From: Laceyella sediminis
GTDB lineage: Bacteria; Bacillota; Bacilli; Thermoactinomycetales; Thermoactinomycetaceae
Direction of reading: 5' to 3'
NCBI RefSeq assembly: GCF_003003125.1
Contig: NZ_PVTZ01000001.1
Location: forward strand, 434,001 to 498,000
Length of the DNA: 64,000 nt
Below the pieces are notes generated by a model, which saw nothing but the letters and a program-made list of their open reading frames with translations, was not told the origin of the DNA and ran no database searches. Of this stretch, positions 44,035 to 52,951 are shown piece by piece (position 1 is the first letter of the stretch; each line of letters opens with the position of its first letter). Made by a program: the position numbers and the translations under genes.

Positions 44035-44121
44035 GGCCTTCCCGCCTTAGGCCATACGGGGCGGGGATTGATCCATCGAAGAGCGTCACCGATGTGGCTG
44101 CGCTCAGAGGTTGAAGCCTTC

Positions 44122-45024
44122 TCAAGCAGCCGTCTGAAACTTTCCATCTTCTTCTGACCGCGCCTGCGCCCGAATAAACCACACAATTCCGACGATAGAG
44201 AGCAATCCACCCACCAGTTGCGACCAAATAACCGCCTCATCAAGGAGCCACGCTGCCAACAAGACCGTTCCTACCGGTTCACCCAGTACTGCCATCTGAA
44301 TCGTAACCGCTTTGGTAAACTTGAGTAACCAATTGAACAACAAGTGGCCAAAGACGGTCGGCACGGCGGCCAGCAGGAAGAAGATGCCCCATTCTTCAGC
44401 TGGATAGGAAAACAGCGGGACACCGAGAACAACGTTATATCCGGCCAGCACCAAGGTTGCGACCACAAACACCACAAAACTGTAAACCGTCGAAGAGATG
44501 CGCTGGCGCAAATTTTGCCCCAATAGCATATGGATGGCAACAGCAACCGCGCCCAAAAACGACAAAACATCTCCCCACAGCGCAGTCAGGGTCCAAGTAA
44601 AATCACCGCCAACAACCAGCCCCGTGCCAACCAGCGCCAATCCCATTCCCCAAAACGCACGCGCCGGATATTTCTCCTTAAACATCAGAAAAGCTCCCGC
44701 CGCCACCAAGAGCGGAGTCAGATTCAAGAAAATCATCGCACTAGCCACTGAGGTGTAATGGAAGGATGACATCCAGAACAAAAAATGCAAGCTCAAAAAA
44801 AAGCCCGACAACGACAGTCGAACCCAATCCTTACCCGTCAGTCTGACCAGCCCAGCACGCTCCCGCCAGACCCAGGGCAACATGAGCAACGCAGTCAGCG
44901 ACAAACGATGCGTGGCCAACACGCTAGCAGGCGCAGACGACCACTTGATGAAAATACCGGAAAAAGAGAATGCCACCACTCCCAATGCGAGTAACAAAAA
45001 CACACCTGCACGCGATGGATTCAT
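44122..45024 (-). CDS. EamA/DMT superfamily permease
   Basis: 300 aa, ten transmembrane helices in two EamA halves (FSGIFIKWSSAPASVLATHR at the first, HLLFNWLLKFTKAVTIQ and LGEPVGTVLLAAWLLDEA at the second). Drug or metabolite exporter; substrate unknown. ATG 45024 has GGGAGGTGA 4 nt upstream. Confidence 0.9.
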   Translation of the reverse strand: MNPSRAGVFLLLALGVVAFSFSGIFIKWSSAPASVLATHRLSLTALLMLPWVWRERAGLVRLTGKDWVRLSLSGFFLSLHFLFWMSSFHYTSVASAMIFLNLTPLLVAAGAFLMFKEKYPARAFWGMGLALVGTGLVVGGDFTWTLTALWGDVLSFLGAVAVAIHMLLGQNLRQRISSTVYSFVVFVVATLVLAGYNVVLGVPLFSYPAEEWGIFFLLAAVPTVFGHLLFNWLLKFTKAVTIQMAVLGEPVGTVLLAAWLLDEAVIWSQLVGGLLSIVGIVWFIRAQARSEEDGKFQTAA

Positions 45025-45095
45025 CGTTTCACCTCCCTTTGGCATCATATTCTGATTTTAAGACAAAACCATGCCGATGTCTCCACTCCCACCAC

Positions 45096-45133
45096 GAAAA
45101 AAGGGCCGCATCCTTCCCCATGGATGCAACCCT
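45096..45133 (-). terminator. Terminator of the ABC-F gene
   Basis: Stem gcatcc / ggatgc extended by ggg / ccc, then a U run on the minus strand. Confidence 0.75.
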
Positions 45134-45144
45134 CTCACGCGCTT

Positions 45145-46725
45145 CTATTTCCCTCTTTTCAACCGATCGCGCTCTCGCACCAGCTCTTGAAAACGCCGTT
45201 CCAGCTCAGCTCGCTCCGCCTCTGGTAACGGGAAACCGAGTCGCCCCAGCACTTCCGCCAATGCCGTTTCAATCCGCAACAAGGCCTCGGCCGACTGTTT
45301 GGGCTGGGAGGTGGATGTTCGTGTCAAGCTCCGCTCATACTCCGCAAACGTCCCCTCGAAATAAACGGCGTGCTGATCTTCAATGATGATCAAGCGTTCA
45401 GCCACCTCCCGGAGCAAATGGCGGTCATGCGAAGCGAACAGCAACGTTCCCGGATAACTTTTGAGCACCCGTTCCAACTCCTCGCGCGCAAACAGATCCA
45501 AGAAATTGGTTGGTTCATCCAACACCAGCACATTGGACTCACTCAAAAACACTTTGGCCAACGCCGCCTTCACCCGCTCGCCGCCGCTGAGCACGCTTAC
45601 CGGCTTGTGCACCTCCTCACGTCGAAACAACAGCCGAGCGAGTACCGTGCGGATCATGGTCTCATCATACCGGCTGGATGTCCGCACATTCTCCAAAATC
45701 GATTTTCTTTCATCCAACACATTGATTTGTTGCTGGAAAAAGCCGATTTTCGCCGCCGAGGCCCAAGCAACCCCAGGTGCGCGGGAAACCAGTAGCTGAA
45801 GCAATGTCGATTTGCCCGTACCATTGGCACCAATCACGCCCACCTTCGCTCCCGTCGGAATCGCGCACCGAAGCGGCGCAAACAGGCCTGGTTTGCCGAC
45901 TTGCTCCAGTCGCAACACCACCTTGCTCCCGATGGGATCGTGATGGCTGGCATCAAATTGCACATGCGGCAACTCGCGCGGCTTTTCTTTCTCTTCCAAG
46001 CGGGCCAACCGTGATTCGAGCGCTTTCGCACGCCCTGCCACTTTTCCCTGCTTCGTCCCTCGATAATCTTTGCCCATACGGGCTTCGGACACGCTCATCC
46101 CCTTCGGCGGCTTCATCATCCTCCGCGACCGTTCTTTCACTTCACGAATCGCCGCTTGCAACCGTTTTTTCTCGGCCACGTACTGATCATACTCCGCTTG
46201 GGCAAAGGCACGACGCCGTTCCTTTTCTTCGCGGTAAAAGGAGTAGTTACCCGGATATAGTGTGCACACTCCCTGTTCAATCTCCAGAATCTTACCGCAA
46301 ACCGCATCCAACAGCGCCCGGTCATGTGAGATCAGAAGGACGGCGCGGTCTGTCGCCCGCAACTCTTTCTCCAGCCACTTGACCCCGGCCAAATCGAGGT
46401 GAGAGGTCGGCTCATCCGCTAACAAAAGCGAGGCTTGCTTCGATAAGGCCCGTTTAATCTGCTCGCGCACCTGTTCACCCCCGCTCAGCGGCATTTCGCT
46501 GTCGCCGACTAGCTGTCTGATCCAAGCCACCGAACCGCGCCGCACAATCCGTCCTTCGTCGGCGGGCTCTTCCCCGGCCAATGTGCGCAAAAGCGTCGTT
46601 TTGCCGGCGCCGTTCAAACCGACGATGCCGATTTTTTCACCGGCTTGTACCTTCAATTCATCTAACGTGAACAACAACCGCTCACCCAACCACTTATTCA
46701 CATTCGCCGCTTCTAGCAAAAACAA
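45145..46725 (-). CDS. ABC-F ATPase of the antibiotic-resistance (Vga/VmlR/Msr-like) type
   Basis: 526 aa, two ABC domains with no membrane part. Walker A GLNGAGKTTLLRTLAG and GANGTGKSTLLQLL; signature LSGGEQ and LSGGER; Walker B LLLADEPTSHLDL and LVLDEPTNFLDL. The interdomain arm is basic (KKRLQAAIREVKERSRRMM) and the C-terminal coiled extension (LLRIETALAEVLGRLGF) is like resistance ABC-Fs that displace drugs from the ribosome. Start TTG 46725, 6 nt from GGAGG. Preceded by an attenuator-like leader. Confidence 0.85.
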   Translation of the reverse strand: MFLLEAANVNKWLGERLLFTLDELKVQAGEKIGIVGLNGAGKTTLLRTLAGEEPADEGRIVRRGSVAWIRQLVGDSEMPLSGGEQVREQIKRALSKQASLLLADEPTSHLDLAGVKWLEKELRATDRAVLLISHDRALLDAVCGKILEIEQGVCTLYPGNYSFYREEKERRRAFAQAEYDQYVAEKKRLQAAIREVKERSRRMMKPPKGMSVSEARMGKDYRGTKQGKVAGRAKALESRLARLEEKEKPRELPHVQFDASHHDPIGSKVVLRLEQVGKPGLFAPLRCAIPTGAKVGVIGANGTGKSTLLQLLVSRAPGVAWASAAKIGFFQQQINVLDERKSILENVRTSSRYDETMIRTVLARLLFRREEVHKPVSVLSGGERVKAALAKVFLSESNVLVLDEPTNFLDLFAREELERVLKSYPGTLLFASHDRHLLREVAERLIIIEDQHAVYFEGTFAEYERSLTRTSTSQPKQSAEALLRIETALAEVLGRLGFPLPEAERAELERRFQELVRERDRLKRGK

Positions 46726-46757
46726 AAAAATCCTCCCTTCGCTCCCAGAGAGGATTC
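46725..46757 (-). promoter_or_regulatory. Leader terminator containing the ABC-F ribosome-binding site
   Basis: On the minus strand a 7-bp stem (AATCCTC / GAGGATT) with a short loop is followed by TTTTTTTG TTTTTG. The 3' arm carries GGGAGGA, the RBS of the ABC-F gene; the TTG start lies in the U tract. Termination and RBS blocking would therefore coincide. Confidence 0.7.
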
Positions 46758-46917
46758 ATGCCATATCCGTTTAACGGCATGCACGAAAAGCACATCGCCC
46801 GGCAGGTATAAACCAGCCAAGCAACGCGCCAGCGATGCTCGTGCAATAACGAAAAATGGACAGACGAATCCCGCTCCGAAAACACTGAGTAATTGATTCC
46901 TCAATGATTGGTTTCGA

Positions 46918-46947
46918 TTAGCGAGATACATTGTCCATTGTTCGCAT
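46918..46947 (-). CDS. Nine-codon leader peptide upstream of the ABC-F gene
   Basis: MRTMDNVSR followed by TAA, with AAGGA 5 nt before ATG 46947. It is 15-25 nt downstream of the expected start point of transcription and 190 nt upstream of the ABC-F gene. Position and size fit antibiotic-stalled leader peptides; sequence is not one I recognise. Confidence 0.55.
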   Translation of the reverse strand: MRTMDNVSR

Positions 46948-46975
46948 ACCGTTCCTTTCCTTCAATTTGTCATTT

Positions 46976-47005
46976 ATTATAACCCTCCCAAACGCGCTCC
47001 GTCAA
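46976..47005 (-). promoter_or_regulatory. Strong promoter of the ABC-F leader
   Basis: TTGACG (47000-47005), 18 bp, perfect TATAAT (46976-46981). Gives a leader of about 245 nt. Confidence 0.75.
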
Positions 47006-47085
47006 CGAACAGCAAAGCGATCGGGCAAAAGGCAAACCTTACAGAAGCAAGAACGATAAAAAGCGATGCGCTAGGAGTTTCAAGG

Positions 47086-47550
47086 CTAAAGCGTCAGCCG
47101 CAACACCTTGAGGGACCCGTCTTCCCGCTCAACTTGAAAGCTGAGCCGCTCGTATAAACCGAGCACCGGGTTATCCTTATGCACGGCGACCGAAAGCGCC
47201 TGAAAGCCCTCCATGCGGGCTTGATTAACCAACCGGGTAATCAGGTAGCGCCCAATCCCTTGATTGCGATACTCTGGCGAAACAGCCGCAATCAGCTCTG
47301 GCGTCTTCTCATCAAGAAAAGCGAGCCCCGGGCGGTCTTGTGTGAATTGGCGGAACCACACCGCACCAATCGGCTTTTTTTCTTTCTTTAATAAAACGAT
47401 AAAGCCGATATCCACCCGTTTTCCCCAATCTGCGAGATAATGATCCATCATTTGTTCGCGTTCATTTCCATAAAACTCCATCGCCAACTCCAAGAATTCC
47501 TTTAACACAGGTGCATCAGCAGGTTTAATCGTGCGAAAAACGAGTTCCAT
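47086..47550 (-). CDS. GNAT family N-acetyltransferase
   Basis: 154 aa. GNAT fold with acetyl-CoA motif A VSPEYRNQGIGRYLITRL and motif B LSVAVHKDNPVLGLYERLSF. Substrate unknown. Its own transcript; the promoter to its right is not clear. Confidence 0.87.
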   Translation of the reverse strand: MELVFRTIKPADAPVLKEFLELAMEFYGNEREQMMDHYLADWGKRVDIGFIVLLKKEKKPIGAVWFRQFTQDRPGLAFLDEKTPELIAAVSPEYRNQGIGRYLITRLVNQARMEGFQALSVAVHKDNPVLGLYERLSFQVEREDGSLKVLRLTL

Positions 47551-47695
47551 GTCATGTTCATCCCTTTCATGTCATTGCACCAAACCACTAGAATATTAAA
47601 TAATTTTATTCGACTTTTATATAGATTAACCCTGCTAAACATTTATAAAATGTAGAAAAGTACCCAATCATCCATTTCAATGCACCTGACTAGCC

Positions 47696-48652
47696 CTAAC
47701 TACTTCTTTGCATCCGCTGCCCTAAGGGCTCTTCCCCAGCATTCACTAAAAGGCGAGCGACAACCAGCGTGACAGCGATCGCTGCCAGCAATCGGATCAA
47801 CAACAGGTAAACGACCGGAATCCCAAGCGGGACAAAAATCAAGGTATCCTCAACCACCGCATGACAAGCGGCCAAAAAAATCATGATCAACGTCATGTCG
47901 CGCTTGGAAAAGTTACGCTCTTCCGCCTCTTGAATGATAAGACCCGCCCCCAGAAACAAGCCAGCAAATAACCCCGTGGCCATCGCAATCGCTCCATGCC
48001 CGGAAATCGACAAAGGTTTGAGTAGCGGCATAATCCACTGCGCCACCCTATCCAGAAAACCGACATCCTTGAGGGCCTGCAAAACGACCATCAACGGTAG
48101 CACAATCACCACCAGTTGCAATACACCTTCGGCCGCCGCATAGAAGGCCGTGAGCAAGATATCCCCCCAGCCGTCAGCATGAGCATGCTCAACTGGCGCT
48201 ACCACTCCTTGCGCAATCGGTTCTCCGCCACCGGCCCACGTCCAGTTGATGATCAAGGCCGAGACCACTGCCAGTCCCATCCGCACAGTGATCACGGCCC
48301 ATGTCGCCACACCCACCCGGCGGCAAACCGCCGATTCGATAAACATGTTGTGTGAGAAGCTAAGCATGACCGCCAAGATGAACGCTTGCTTCACCGTCAA
48401 GTCAACCGCCTGCATAGCCCCTAAAGCGGCATAAAGATTCAACACATTGCCCAGCACCAGCGGAATCGCCGCTTCCCCACCCAATCCAAAAACAGACATA
48501 AAGGGGGCGATGCTCTCCGTCACCCATCCCAACACGGGCGTCTGCTTAGCCACCTGAATGACAAACGCAATGGGAAGAACGATTTTGCTCAACTCCCACG
48601 ACGTTTTAAGGCCAGCGCGCATCCCCTTCTTCCAATCCACGCTACGGTTCAT
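47696..48652 (-). CDS. Nucleoside-recognition (Gate) domain membrane protein
   Basis: 318 aa, about eight helices, with two Gate-like halves: LGNVLNLYAALGAMQ, FSHNMFIESAVCRRVGV and GLFLGAGLIIQEAEE, AACHAVVEDTLIFVPLG. Related to SpmA/YvoD-type proteins; transported substrate unknown. ATG 48652 has GGGAG close upstream; the frame continues to 48766 without family residues. Confidence 0.83.
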   Translation of the reverse strand: MNRSVDWKKGMRAGLKTSWELSKIVLPIAFVIQVAKQTPVLGWVTESIAPFMSVFGLGGEAAIPLVLGNVLNLYAALGAMQAVDLTVKQAFILAVMLSFSHNMFIESAVCRRVGVATWAVITVRMGLAVVSALIINWTWAGGGEPIAQGVVAPVEHAHADGWGDILLTAFYAAAEGVLQLVVIVLPLMVVLQALKDVGFLDRVAQWIMPLLKPLSISGHGAIAMATGLFAGLFLGAGLIIQEAEERNFSKRDMTLIMIFLAACHAVVEDTLIFVPLGIPVVYLLLIRLLAAIAVTLVVARLLVNAGEEPLGQRMQRSS

Positions 48653-48689
48653 CTTCTCCCACCCGCTCTTTCTGTTTGGCGATTCAATT

Positions 48690-50078
48690 TTACATCTGCA
48701 CCAGTTCACACACGGCTTCCACATGCGCTGTCTGCGGAAACATATCAAACGGTTCAATCCCGGCAACCCGATACCCGCTCTTCAACAACTGCGCACAATC
48801 TTTGGCCAACGTCGCTGGATTGCAAGAAACATATACCACGCGCGGCACCTTTGTCCGCATCAGAGCCTGCAACAAAGGCTGTCCCAATCCGGTCCGTGGC
48901 GGGTCTACCACGATAACATCCGGCCGCAATCCTTCTTTGATCCACTTGGGCAAAAGCGTTTCCGCCGCACCCACGTAATATTCGGCATGGGCGATACCGT
49001 TTAATTTGGCATTCTCCTTGGCATCGGCAACGGCTTCAGGCACCGTATCCATGCCGATGACACGCTTCGCTTCAGAAGCCAACCACAAGCCGATGGTTCC
49101 CGCTCCGCAATAGGCGTCAATCACGGTTTCTGTCCCTGTCAGGCGAGCCGCTCGTTTGACCGCGTCATACAGCCGGACGGTCTGGGCGGGATTCAGCTGA
49201 AAGAAGGCCCGGGCGGATAACGCAAACGTCAATTCTCCCAATCGTTCAATCAGCTTCTCATTCCCCCACAACAGCCGGGATTCCTCTCCAAAAACAAGTG
49301 AGGTTTTATCTGGATTGTGGTTCAGCACTACGCTTTTCACTTGAGGTAGCCGTCGGGTCACTTCACGCACAAAAGCTTCTTCTTCGGGAAATGATTTCGT
49401 CCGGGTGACCAACACCAACTGGATTTCTTCCGTGGCGAAAGCAATCCGCCCTACCAGATGCCTGAGTGTGCCGCGATGTTTCCGCTCATCATAGATATCC
49501 ACCCCCAACTCCTCCACCAGTCGCTTGGCTTCGTAGAGGGCTTCGTTCAGCTTGGGATGTTGCACCATGCATGCACTCGCATCAACCAATTGGTGGGAAG
49601 CGGCGGAAAACATGCCCATGGAGACTTGACCGCCCACACGCCGCAAAGGAAATTGCGCCTTGTTGCGATACGACCACGGTTCATCCATCGTGACAGTCTC
49701 GCTGATCGGCACATCTCGCAAACCAGCGTACCTGGCGAAACTCTCGGCAACCAACTCCCGCTTCAAGCGCTTCTGCATCCGGCGGTCAATGTGCTGCAAT
49801 TGGCACCCACCGCACTCCCGATACACCGGACACGGCGGTTCCACCCGATAAGCCGATTTTTTCTTCACTTTTAATAGTTGGGCTTTGGCAAATTTGGGTT
49901 CCACTTGTACCACGCGGGCGACCACGATTTCACCCGGTACAGCGCCTTCCACAAAAACCACTTGCTTTTGGTAGTGGCCTATGCCCTCGCCATTGATGCC
50001 GATGCGGCGGATGGGAAGCTGGATCACCTCCCCCCGCTTCAAGCGAATCTGTTTTGCTTGCTTGGTTGACTTGTTCAT
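48690..50078 (-). CDS. rlmCD: 23S rRNA (uracil-C5)-methyltransferase RlmCD type
   Basis: Forms m5U747 and m5U1939 in Gram-positive 23S rRNA. 462 aa. N-terminal TRAM domain (RIGINGEGIGHYQKQVVFV), 4Fe-4S cysteines CPVYRECGGCQLQH, SAM motif VIDAYCGAGTIGLWLA, VDPPRTGLGQPLL and the catalytic VSCNPATLAKD. Some Bacillus have two paralogs, so specificity is inferred. ATG 50078 follows AAGGAAAGG. Confidence 0.88.
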   Translation of the reverse strand: MNKSTKQAKQIRLKRGEVIQLPIRRIGINGEGIGHYQKQVVFVEGAVPGEIVVARVVQVEPKFAKAQLLKVKKKSAYRVEPPCPVYRECGGCQLQHIDRRMQKRLKRELVAESFARYAGLRDVPISETVTMDEPWSYRNKAQFPLRRVGGQVSMGMFSAASHQLVDASACMVQHPKLNEALYEAKRLVEELGVDIYDERKHRGTLRHLVGRIAFATEEIQLVLVTRTKSFPEEEAFVREVTRRLPQVKSVVLNHNPDKTSLVFGEESRLLWGNEKLIERLGELTFALSARAFFQLNPAQTVRLYDAVKRAARLTGTETVIDAYCGAGTIGLWLASEAKRVIGMDTVPEAVADAKENAKLNGIAHAEYYVGAAETLLPKWIKEGLRPDVIVVDPPRTGLGQPLLQALMRTKVPRVVYVSCNPATLAKDCAQLLKSGYRVAGIEPFDMFPQTAHVEAVCELVQM

Positions 50079-50165
50079 CTGCCGTTTTCCTTTCCTTAAT
50101 AAATGCGCTTATCCTATTGTACCCGAAACAATTTGAAAACGCAGGTCTGACGGCAGGTGATCCCT

Positions 50166-50192
50166 AAAAAAAGACGGCCATTAGTGGCCGCC
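50166..50192 (-). terminator. Terminator of hom
   Basis: cggcca / tggccg stem (50175-50190) with a U7 run on the minus strand. Confidence 0.8.
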
Positions 50193-50230
50193 AGACTAAC
50201 TAAAAAACCGAAAGCTTGAATTCTGCCTGT

Positions 50231-51547
50231 TCACTGGTCGCCCGCCGCTTTAGCCAACGGCACCGCCTTAGAGCCCCATGGAACTCCTCCGCCCACAACG
50301 GGACGGTTTGCGTGCCAAGTCACTGCCAAGCTCCGCTCACGCAACAAGCGGTCCGCTTGCCCTCGCTCCCATCCGTTGGCGATCAACGCTAACCACGTCG
50401 TTTCCCCCTCTTGCGCCGCCTTCCATGCCTGCACCGATAGATCCGCCCGCTCCAGGTGCCCGACCACTTGGCCAGCCGATGCTTGCGCGGACGGAAAAGA
50501 CAAGAGATGAAAGCGCGAGCCGTCTCCATCCGCACTCTCCAATAACAATGCGCGGGGAGCCGCTTTGCCGGAGGTCTGTCCCGTCAACCGCCACAAGTTG
50601 CACAAATCCTCCACCACAGCGCTGGCGGTCGGCTTCTCACCCGCCCCCTGGCCGATCAGCGTAAGATCCTGAACAAAGTCCCCCTCCACATGCACGGCAT
50701 TGTACACATCGTTCACATTGGACAAGGGATGGGACAGCGGCAACAGGGTCGGGGATACCGAGCAGGACACTGGGCCGTTTTCACCATATTGTTCAGCAGA
50801 AGCGAGCAATTTAACCGCAAAACCAAGTTGATCGGCCAAGTCCAATTCGATCGGGGAGACCTGCGTGATGCCCACCCGCTGAATTTGATCGACAGGCACA
50901 TGCACATCAAAAGCGAGGCGCGAGAGAATCGACAGTTTATGGGCAACATCAATCCCCTCGACATCTGCCGTCGGGTCCGCTTCAGCGTATCCCTTTTGTT
51001 GCGCTTCTATCAATATGTCCTCATACGTACGACCTTCGTCCTTCATTTTGGTTAAAATGAAGTTGGTTGTACCGTTCAATATTCCCGAAACTTTACATAT
51101 GCGATTGGCCTTCAGGAAATGGGATACCGTACCGATAATCGGAATTCCGCCGCCCACACTGGCTTCATAAGCCAACTTCACACCAAACCGCTTTGCCCAT
51201 GAGCGCAATTCTTCCCCATGGCGGGCCAACAACTCCTTGTTGGCGGACACAACGTGACAACCGTTTTCCATTGCCCGCCGCAAATAATCACGGGTAGGTT
51301 CGACGCCTCCCATCACTTCGATGACCACATCTACCTCGCGGGCCAGTACTTCGTCAAAACTGGTGGTCAACAACGATTGCGTTCCTTCCACTTGGCGTTC
51401 TTTGGTGATATCGCGCACCAAGATGGCCTCCACCGTTACCCACATGCCCGTGCGCCGGGCGATCACGTCTTGGTTGCTTTGAATCATCTTCCACACGCCG
51501 GTGCCTACCGTTCCCAAGCCCAACAGTGCCACTCGCACCTGTTCCAT
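50231..51547 (-). CDS. hom: Homoserine dehydrogenase
   Basis: Reduces aspartate semialdehyde to homoserine, the branch to methionine and threonine. 438 aa. VALLGLGTVGTGVWKMI, VVSANKELLARHGEEL, YEASVGGGIPIIGT, ILNGTTNFILTKM, QKGYAEADPTADVEGIDVAHKL. The C-terminal ACT-like region (from about 350) is weakly conserved. ATG 51547 has GGAGGGATT upstream. The SAM-I riboswitch in front ties it to methionine. Confidence 0.94.
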   Translation of the reverse strand: MEQVRVALLGLGTVGTGVWKMIQSNQDVIARRTGMWVTVEAILVRDITKERQVEGTQSLLTTSFDEVLAREVDVVIEVMGGVEPTRDYLRRAMENGCHVVSANKELLARHGEELRSWAKRFGVKLAYEASVGGGIPIIGTVSHFLKANRICKVSGILNGTTNFILTKMKDEGRTYEDILIEAQQKGYAEADPTADVEGIDVAHKLSILSRLAFDVHVPVDQIQRVGITQVSPIELDLADQLGFAVKLLASAEQYGENGPVSCSVSPTLLPLSHPLSNVNDVYNAVHVEGDFVQDLTLIGQGAGEKPTASAVVEDLCNLWRLTGQTSGKAAPRALLLESADGDGSRFHLLSFPSAQASAGQVVGHLERADLSVQAWKAAQEGETTWLALIANGWERGQADRLLRERSLAVTWHANRPVVGGGVPWGSKAVPLAKAAGDQ

Positions 51548-51582
51548 CCCAATCCCTCCAAATGATTGTGTTTGAATATAGA

Positions 51583-51745
51583 AAAAACCCTCTTCTAGAT
51601 AAGAAGAGGGTTTTTGCACACGACGAAACCATTCTTCTTATCTCTCAGTGCTACATGTGCACTGCAGGATTTGGCACCTTCCGGTATGATATACCGAGGT
51701 TGCCGGGCTTCATCGGGCCAGTCCCTCCGCCACTCTGGATAAGAA
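51583..51745 (-). promoter_or_regulatory. SAM-I (S-box) riboswitch with terminator, controlling hom
   Basis: Minus strand. Conserved S-box elements in order: CTTATCCAGAG, GGCGGAGGGACTGGCC, CGATGAAGCCCGGCAACC, GGTGCCAAATCCTGCAG, then TGAGAGATAAG closing P1 (51637-51642 with 51738-51743). A terminator (aaaaccctctt / aagagggtttt, 51585-51614) follows. Its 5' side repeats the P1 strand (cttcttatct), so P1 3' strand and terminator strand can pair as antiterminator. Confidence 0.95.
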
Positions 51746-51830
51746 AATCGTACAACCGATATCGTTTTTCCAATATTTTTATTTATTATGGGCTAACCGA
51801 GGATACTTGTCAATCATTAAAAAGAAAATG

Positions 51831-52841
51831 TCATTCCACAATCGTGTTGCGTAACAATCCCAACCGTTCGATCTCCAACTCTACCACATCTCCTGGTTGG
51901 AGATAAGGATGGACTTCCTCACCTAACTCCAACAAGCAGCCTGTGCCCACCGTGCCCGATCCGATCACGTCTCCAGGTACCAATTCGCACTCAGCAGACG
52001 CTCGTTCAATCATTTGCGCGAAGGTCCAATGCAAATCTTTGGTATTCCCTTTGGATAGCTCACGGCCATTGACACGCGCGCGCATCGTAAGCGACCAGCG
52101 CTCTCCGGCGCGGCAGTCTTCCAATTCATCTGTTGTCACCAACCAGGGGCCGAGCGACGTGGCGAAGTCTTTCCCTTTCGCCGGCCCAAGCCCGACCGCC
52201 ACCTCTTGCAGTTGGGCGTCGCGGGCACTCCAATCATTCATGATCATGAAGCCAGCGATATGGGCAAGAGCTTCTTCGCGCTTGATGTTCTTTCCCCTTT
52301 TGCCGATGACGCAGGCAATCTCCAATTCATAGTCAAGCTGATTGGTGTACGCCGGTTTCTTCACAGGCGCTTCCGGGCCAATCACTGCCTGATGGTTGGA
52401 AAAATAAAAAACGGGGATTTCATACCACTGCGGTACCATGCCCAATCCCCGCTTTTGGCGGCATGTCCGTACATGTTCTTCAAATGCGTAGAAATCGCGC
52501 AGGCTACTCGGCGTCGCGATCGGCGCAAATAGATCCACTTCCGCCAAAGCTAATGCCACCGGTTCCCCTTCCACTTGCAAGCGCAACCAATCTCTCTGCC
52601 CCAGTGCTTGATCCAATCGTTGCAGAAAGTCGCGCTCCTGTTCGCCCCGTTGCAAAAACGTAAGCATGTCGGTGGCGAGACGATAAGGAAAGACGAGGTT
52701 TTGCTCCAACTCCATGCACTGCTGTGCCAGCCCGACATCGATCACATGCCCGTCCCGCACCCAGCCCAAACGGGCCAGCATCCCATCCTGTGATTGAATA
52801 TTGAGTTCATCCGCTTTGACCATATAAGTAACCAACTTCAT
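51831..52841 (-). CDS. Fumarylacetoacetate hydrolase family protein
   Basis: 336 aa. FAH fold: RDFYAFEEHVRTCRQ, LDYELEIACVIGKRG (metal-binding Glu), GFMIMNDWSARDAQ, GKDFATSLGPWLVT and GSGTVGTGCLLELG. A full HPT-type gene context (homogentisate) is absent here; role in aromatic catabolism is uncertain. ATG 52841. Confidence 0.9.
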   Translation of the reverse strand: MKLVTYMVKADELNIQSQDGMLARLGWVRDGHVIDVGLAQQCMELEQNLVFPYRLATDMLTFLQRGEQERDFLQRLDQALGQRDWLRLQVEGEPVALALAEVDLFAPIATPSSLRDFYAFEEHVRTCRQKRGLGMVPQWYEIPVFYFSNHQAVIGPEAPVKKPAYTNQLDYELEIACVIGKRGKNIKREEALAHIAGFMIMNDWSARDAQLQEVAVGLGPAKGKDFATSLGPWLVTTDELEDCRAGERWSLTMRARVNGRELSKGNTKDLHWTFAQMIERASAECELVPGDVIGSGTVGTGCLLELGEEVHPYLQPGDVVELEIERLGLLRNTIVE

Positions 52842-52923
52842 CCACTTTCCCTCCCCTCCTTTTTACAATATTCCAACTTTGAATCGTTTAGCAAGCGGCG
52901 AAATGATTCATCCCACCGCGAAT

Positions 52924-52951
52924 AAAAAAACAGACTTCATTACAAAGTCTG
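52924..52951 (-). terminator. Terminator overlapping the glycosyltransferase stop
   Basis: cagactt / aagtctg stem with U7 on the minus strand; the TAA is in the stem. Confidence 0.75.
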
